Assembly: GCA_019722365.1 (NCBI GenBank)
Contig: JADFUC010001562.1
Location: 110,247-174,246, forward strand
Length of the DNA stretch: 64,000 bases
Reading direction: 5' to 3'
Source: Lithospermum erythrorhizon
Lineage: Eukaryota > Streptophyta > Magnoliopsida > Boraginales > Boraginaceae
A model generated the notes under the pieces. The model was not told the origin of the DNA, ran no database searches, and was given only the letters and a program-made list of their open reading frames with translations. A program made the position numbers and the translations under genes. Shown here one piece after another: positions 60,200 through 64,000 of the stretch (the first letter of the stretch is position 1; each line of letters opens with the position of its first letter).

Positions 60200-61680
60200 T
60201 TGGATTTTTATCTACGCAAAAAGAACTTGAACAACAATTTTGAAACATGCAAAGTTTGGCATTTGGTTGAAAAACCCGCTAGGAACTATTGGAACAAATG
60301 GGTTTTTTAGAAATAAACTTGACGAAACCGTGTTGCTTGGTAAACAAGAGTCGCCTTGTTGTCCAAGGTTATAATCAAGTCGGGCGGAGTAGACTTCTCG
60401 ATGAAACTTTTGTCTCAAGTTGCTAGCTGAATCCGTATTATCCTAGCTTTCGCTTAGTCATATGGATTTCAAACTACACCAAATGGACGTTAAAAGTGCC
60501 TTTTTAATGGTTTGTCGGATTAAAAAGTTTTTGTAAACAACCACCGGGTTTCTCAAGATGCTGGAATTATCCTAATCACTTGTTTAAACTGTGATAAAGC
60601 CCTTTACGGATTAAAACAAGCACCTGAGTCAGTAATATGAGAGGTTAAGCACACATTTAGTTGCAATGGTTTCAAGAAGTGGAAAGCTCGATTCCACGCT
60701 TTTCTTAAAAACCAAGGGCAAACATCTTATGGGGCTTGTCCAAACATATGTCAATGATATTATTTCGGTTCTACTAACGATTTGTCGCTAGCGAGAATTT
60801 TCAAAAACGATGACAAGTGAAATCTCGAGATGAGCATGATGGGCTTAATTGAACTTGTTTCTGACTCAAGTGAAGCAAATGGATGACGTGGATTTTCATT
60901 TGTCAAAAGAAATTCTGAAAGAAATTACAAGAATTGGGACGGAAGATGTAAAAAGTCGACAGTCCTTATGTCTACATCAACTAAGCTCTCACAAGGATGA
61001 ACAAGGTACAAGCTGCTAATGAGGAGACAAAATATCGAGGTATGATTGGTAGTCTTTATCTTACCGCATCTAGACCATATTATGTTTGTCAGCAGGCTCA
61101 GGCGTCAAGCTTCCCAAAGATGTCCCAAAAAGAGTCTCATTTTTAAAGCGTTAAAAGGGATCCTTCGTACGTGAAAGGAACACCACTATGGCCTTTGGTA
61201 TCCAATGAGCAAGAACTTTGGAACTTGTGGGATATTCTGGATGCGGACTTTGCGGGTTGCAATAATTTGATAGAAAAAGTACTAAATGGACTTGTCATTT
61301 CATCGACATAGCCTTGGCCTCACGGTCACAAAGTTAAAACAAAATAACGTAGACACAATCCATGAGGCCCCAGTATGTATGTTGGAAATTGTGTGGCTCA
61401 AGTGCTTTTGGATGAAACAAACATCGAGGACTCAGATCAAGTACAATCAAGCAATGTGTTATGACAACACTAGCCATCAACATTGCAAAAATCCGTGTAA
61501 CATCTTTAGACCAAGCATATCGTAAATTCGCTATCATTTCATCCGGATCACAAGTGTATAAACACGCATTCAGTTCGGGGACAAATGATCAACTTGCGAT
61601 AGTCTTTCACTAAACCACTACCGAGGATCAATTTAACCGCATTAGGCGTGGAGTCGGGATGCTTGATCTTTCAAGTAAGT
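60200..61680 (+). pseudogene. copia reverse transcriptase / RNase H remnant
   Basis: Readable RT blocks in shifted frames: LVVQGYNQ (about 60355), KQPPGF (about 60535), a YVNDI form of the YVDDI catalytic box (about 60745-60760), MIGSLYLTASR-like (about 61040), then RNase H blocks around DRKST (61270). The end NRIRRGVGMLDL at about 61635-61670 is the usual copia pol terminus. The catalytic YVDD is changed to YVND, and stops are frequent. Confidence 0.75.
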
Positions 61681-61849
61681 AATCTGTCTTCATGTCTTTT
61701 ATGTCCTTGAATTATATGTAATGCCATGGTTTAAATTGCGGTCAATTTTTGTCGATGATAAGCCAAATGACAAATTGTCCGATTGTGCGAATCATATTGT
61801 CAATACAAGGATGTTATTGAAGCTGAGGCCTACGGTCGTGTATCGGTGT

Positions 61850-62290
61850 AGATGCTGTTTTGTCGGGTTGTCTGCCGTCGAATGTGATGATCGGGGATTA
61901 TTGCGTGGAATCGCGAAACTCCCTTACCTCGGGTTAGAGCCCATCGGCACTCTCGAACGGGTCTCGATGACCCAAATAACCACTAGCAATTGCCCGCATC
62001 GACCCCCCTCGCCTCGACGAGGTCTCGATGCAAAATAACCCCGGTCCGCTCAGAGCCCATCGGCACTTCTTGAACGGGCCCTCGGCTTAACGTAAATAAC
62101 CACCATTACATAAAGCCCATCGGCATCCCCATCGGCATCTCCCTCCCTCTCTCGAACGGGTCTCGGCGGCGGCGCAACCACTCAGGTAAATAGCCCCATC
62201 GGCATCTCCCACAGACCCCATCGGCACTCCCCCTCGAACGGGTCTCGGCCGAACAACCCTTATATATACATTCCTGTTCTATTTCTTCAC
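61850..62290 (+). repeat. GC-rich array with CCCATCGGCA repeats and a TATA box
   Basis: Six or so copies of CCCATCGGCA, each usually followed by CTCGAACGGGTCTCG 5-30 bases later (near 61940, 62053, 62123, 62192, 62217), separated by AAATAACCAC spacers. It ends at TTATATATA (about 62264). Motif content resembles the palindromic U3 block of the 5' LTR at 55680-55905. It lies between pol and the env-position ORF. Confidence 0.6.
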
Positions 62291-62464
62291 CATTTCAACA
62301 CAAAATCAAACCATTTCAACCCTAATTCACCCCATAACCGCCCCTTTCCACCATTTTCTTCAACAATTCATCCAAAATTGTCCTTTTTATCACTTAAATT
62401 CACAAATTTATTTACTTCATTACACTCCAAACACTCTCATTCTTTCTTATAAATCTTCACTAAA

Positions 62465-63707
62465 ATGGCTCAACCCTACCAACCTACCAAAAAGAGGGCA
62501 AGAACCCAAAATCCCAAATCCTCAAATCAAGTGGTTCTTCTTTATCAAGGCGGAGTTCTTCAAATCCACAACAAAGTGACAATCTCAATGTTTTGCCATC
62601 AAGTGGTGGGAAAAAGGAAGATCGGGAAACCCCAACATTCTCGATGGTACTTCTACTCTAATCAATCTTTCTCCCATTATCATCGCTTTCCACACGCTGC
62701 CACCCATGAGAAATAAAGTAAGGCTACTCTCTTCCTATGGATGCTTATCACACATATTATGGAATCTCATGGAGGCGATGTTTCCAAGAGCTATCGATAG
62801 GGCAATATAGGACTACCAAAGAATATTTCAAGACGTGCACTATCGCTTTATCACAACAATCATCTTTGGTGGAAACGGGAAGCAAAATTGGCTCATCGGG
62901 AGGATAGAAAGCCACTCTAGCCATGCATGGGGCAGAAAGTCAAGCCAGTGAGGTCGAAGGATTCTATGATCCCGTGTTTCGGACGATGGTGATATCACGA
63001 TGGTGACTCGATGACGATGACAGGATGATGATAATAACGGCTAAGGCGATTTATGGAAGGATTTGCGAGGCTCCTCATGAGGCGCTGAGCATAACGATGA
63101 CATCCCCTGGGCTGGATCTCGCTCGACGAGCCTCTTAGAAAGTTCTCTCTTTTCCTCGGCTTAACAAATCGGCTGACATTATTATATCATCTCCTTAACA
63201 ACCCTACCTATCCAATATCAGTAGACCATTATAGCTATGTCTCAATTCCTTTGTCAGCAAGAGTGCATTAAAATTCTTCAGAGTAATAGAATATTTACCA
63301 TTAATCATAGATTCTTAGGCTAAATGAGTTTGCAGACGAGGCAACAAGTTATCAAGATAATCAAGTGTAACTTAAGTAGTGGCAAGAGACACTGGCTCAA
63401 GGAAAACAAGAAGATCAAGGATTATGAAAGTGATTATTTAAAATTCCTCTCTCATGCTTGGGATGCAAATGTATACCATGCCCACAGTTAAATACTGAGC
63501 ATTCGGACGATTTAGGCGGTGTCGGCATTTACTCACCGACAAAGGGTATTAGTTCACATCCGGCCTCTACATCACATCCGTGCCTACTTCTCCGGTATTG
63601 GTCTTGAAGATTATCTTATTGATGATGATGATGGTGAGGATGCAATGTCTTTCTTCAAGGCGCTGGGAGTCGTGGTCCAAGATAAACTAAGGACTTCATG
63701 GCTTTGA
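62465..63707 (+). pseudogene. env-position ORF remnant after pol
   Basis: Begins with a basic start (MAQPYQPTKKRARTQNPKS) at 62465, open to 62716. After interruptions another open piece runs 63519-63707 with an acidic stretch IDDDDGEDAM. The basic start resembles the third ORFs of plant retroelements (SIRE env-like or Athila-type proteins), but no signal peptide or transmembrane helix was seen. Function is not assigned. Downstream 63710-64000 is T-rich and may lead to the right LTR. Confidence 0.4.
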
Positions 63708-64000
63708 CCTTTATGTTTTTATGCTTTATTTGCTTGTGTCTTTGTTTAGGTTTAGGTATGCCTCTCTTTTGTGCTGATCCCAAAGTGGAGCGTAGACTTA
63801 TGCTTGGTTGTTTTATTTCTTATGATACTGTTGGACGTTATTTCTTACGATAGTCATTGATGTTTTATTTCCATGATAGCTCGTTGGTTGTTTTATTAAC
63901 TATTTGCCATGCTATTATTTAGTGCTTTGTTGATATATCCATGATTGTTATTCTTCTTACTTCGTGAAGAGCAATACGCAACTGAACGAAGTACACTGAT

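Larger units (their letters stand above)
55500..64000 (+). mobile_element. Degenerate SIRE-like Ty1/copia retrotransposon, 5' part
   Basis: Order seen: LTR, tRNA-iMet primer-binding site, gag, zinc-knuckle remnant, integrase, RT, RNase H, then an ORF in the env position. Integrase before RT is the copia order. Gag and pol blocks resemble the SIRE/Maximus lineage of plant copia elements. Frameshifts and stops are dense throughout. The right LTR lies beyond the window, so total length and border are unknown. Confidence 0.8.

Noticed and set aside
1..64000. CRISPR array, tRNA or rRNA genes, bacterial operon features
   Set aside because: No regularly spaced repeats, no cloverleaf beyond SINE-type boxes, and gene structure is that of a plant nucleus.

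Overview
The window looks like nuclear DNA of a flowering plant, most likely a eudicot. It holds intron-rich protein genes with AT-rich introns and GT-AG borders, a P-class pentatricopeptide gene, Stowaway-type MITEs, and Ty3/gypsy, Ty1/copia, LINE and Mutator-like elements. I see no rRNA, tRNA or CRISPR array. Species cannot be named from the sequence.

Layout. 1-8.8 kb: a decayed Ty3/gypsy (Tat-like) LTR retrotransposon on the + strand, with LTRs at about 347-1397 and 7032-8080, a third partial LTR copy inside pol, and an inverted LTR-related piece after the right LTR. 8.8-11.9 kb: a degenerate L1-like LINE split by a hAT-like non-autonomous element. 12.7-13.9 kb: a CACTA-like end. 15.2-15.6 kb: one small intact gene for a secreted Gly/Pro-rich protein. 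15.7-20.1 kb: AT-rich DNA without a gene. 20.1-48.0 kb: a gene island of three genes, all on the minus strand and all rebuilt exon by exon. They are NAP1/GNARLED-type SCAR/WAVE subunit (23 coding exons, 1385 aa), a PPR protein (7 coding exons, 602 aa) and an LCAT4-like phospholipase (11 coding exons, 541 aa). 49.3-55.0 kb: a complete Mutator-like element with long terminal inverted repeats and a perfect 9-bp target duplication. It holds a decayed mudrA transposase gene and a convergent GRF zinc-finger gene. 55.5-64 kb: the 5' part of a decayed SIRE-like Ty1/copia element (LTR, tRNA-Met primer site, gag, integrase, RT/RNase H, env-position ORF) that runs past the window end.

The three island genes have unrelated jobs: actin nucleation control, organelle RNA binding and lipid hydrolysis. 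NAP1 and the PPR gene match Arabidopsis At2g35110 and At2g35130, as I recall them, so that pair may be conserved microsynteny. All reading frames of the three genes close exactly across their exons. One exception to normal splicing stands out: the NAP1 intron 2 donor reads CT instead of GT, so this copy may be mis-spliced, or the base may be an assembly error. Family assignments rest on remembered protein families, not on a search.
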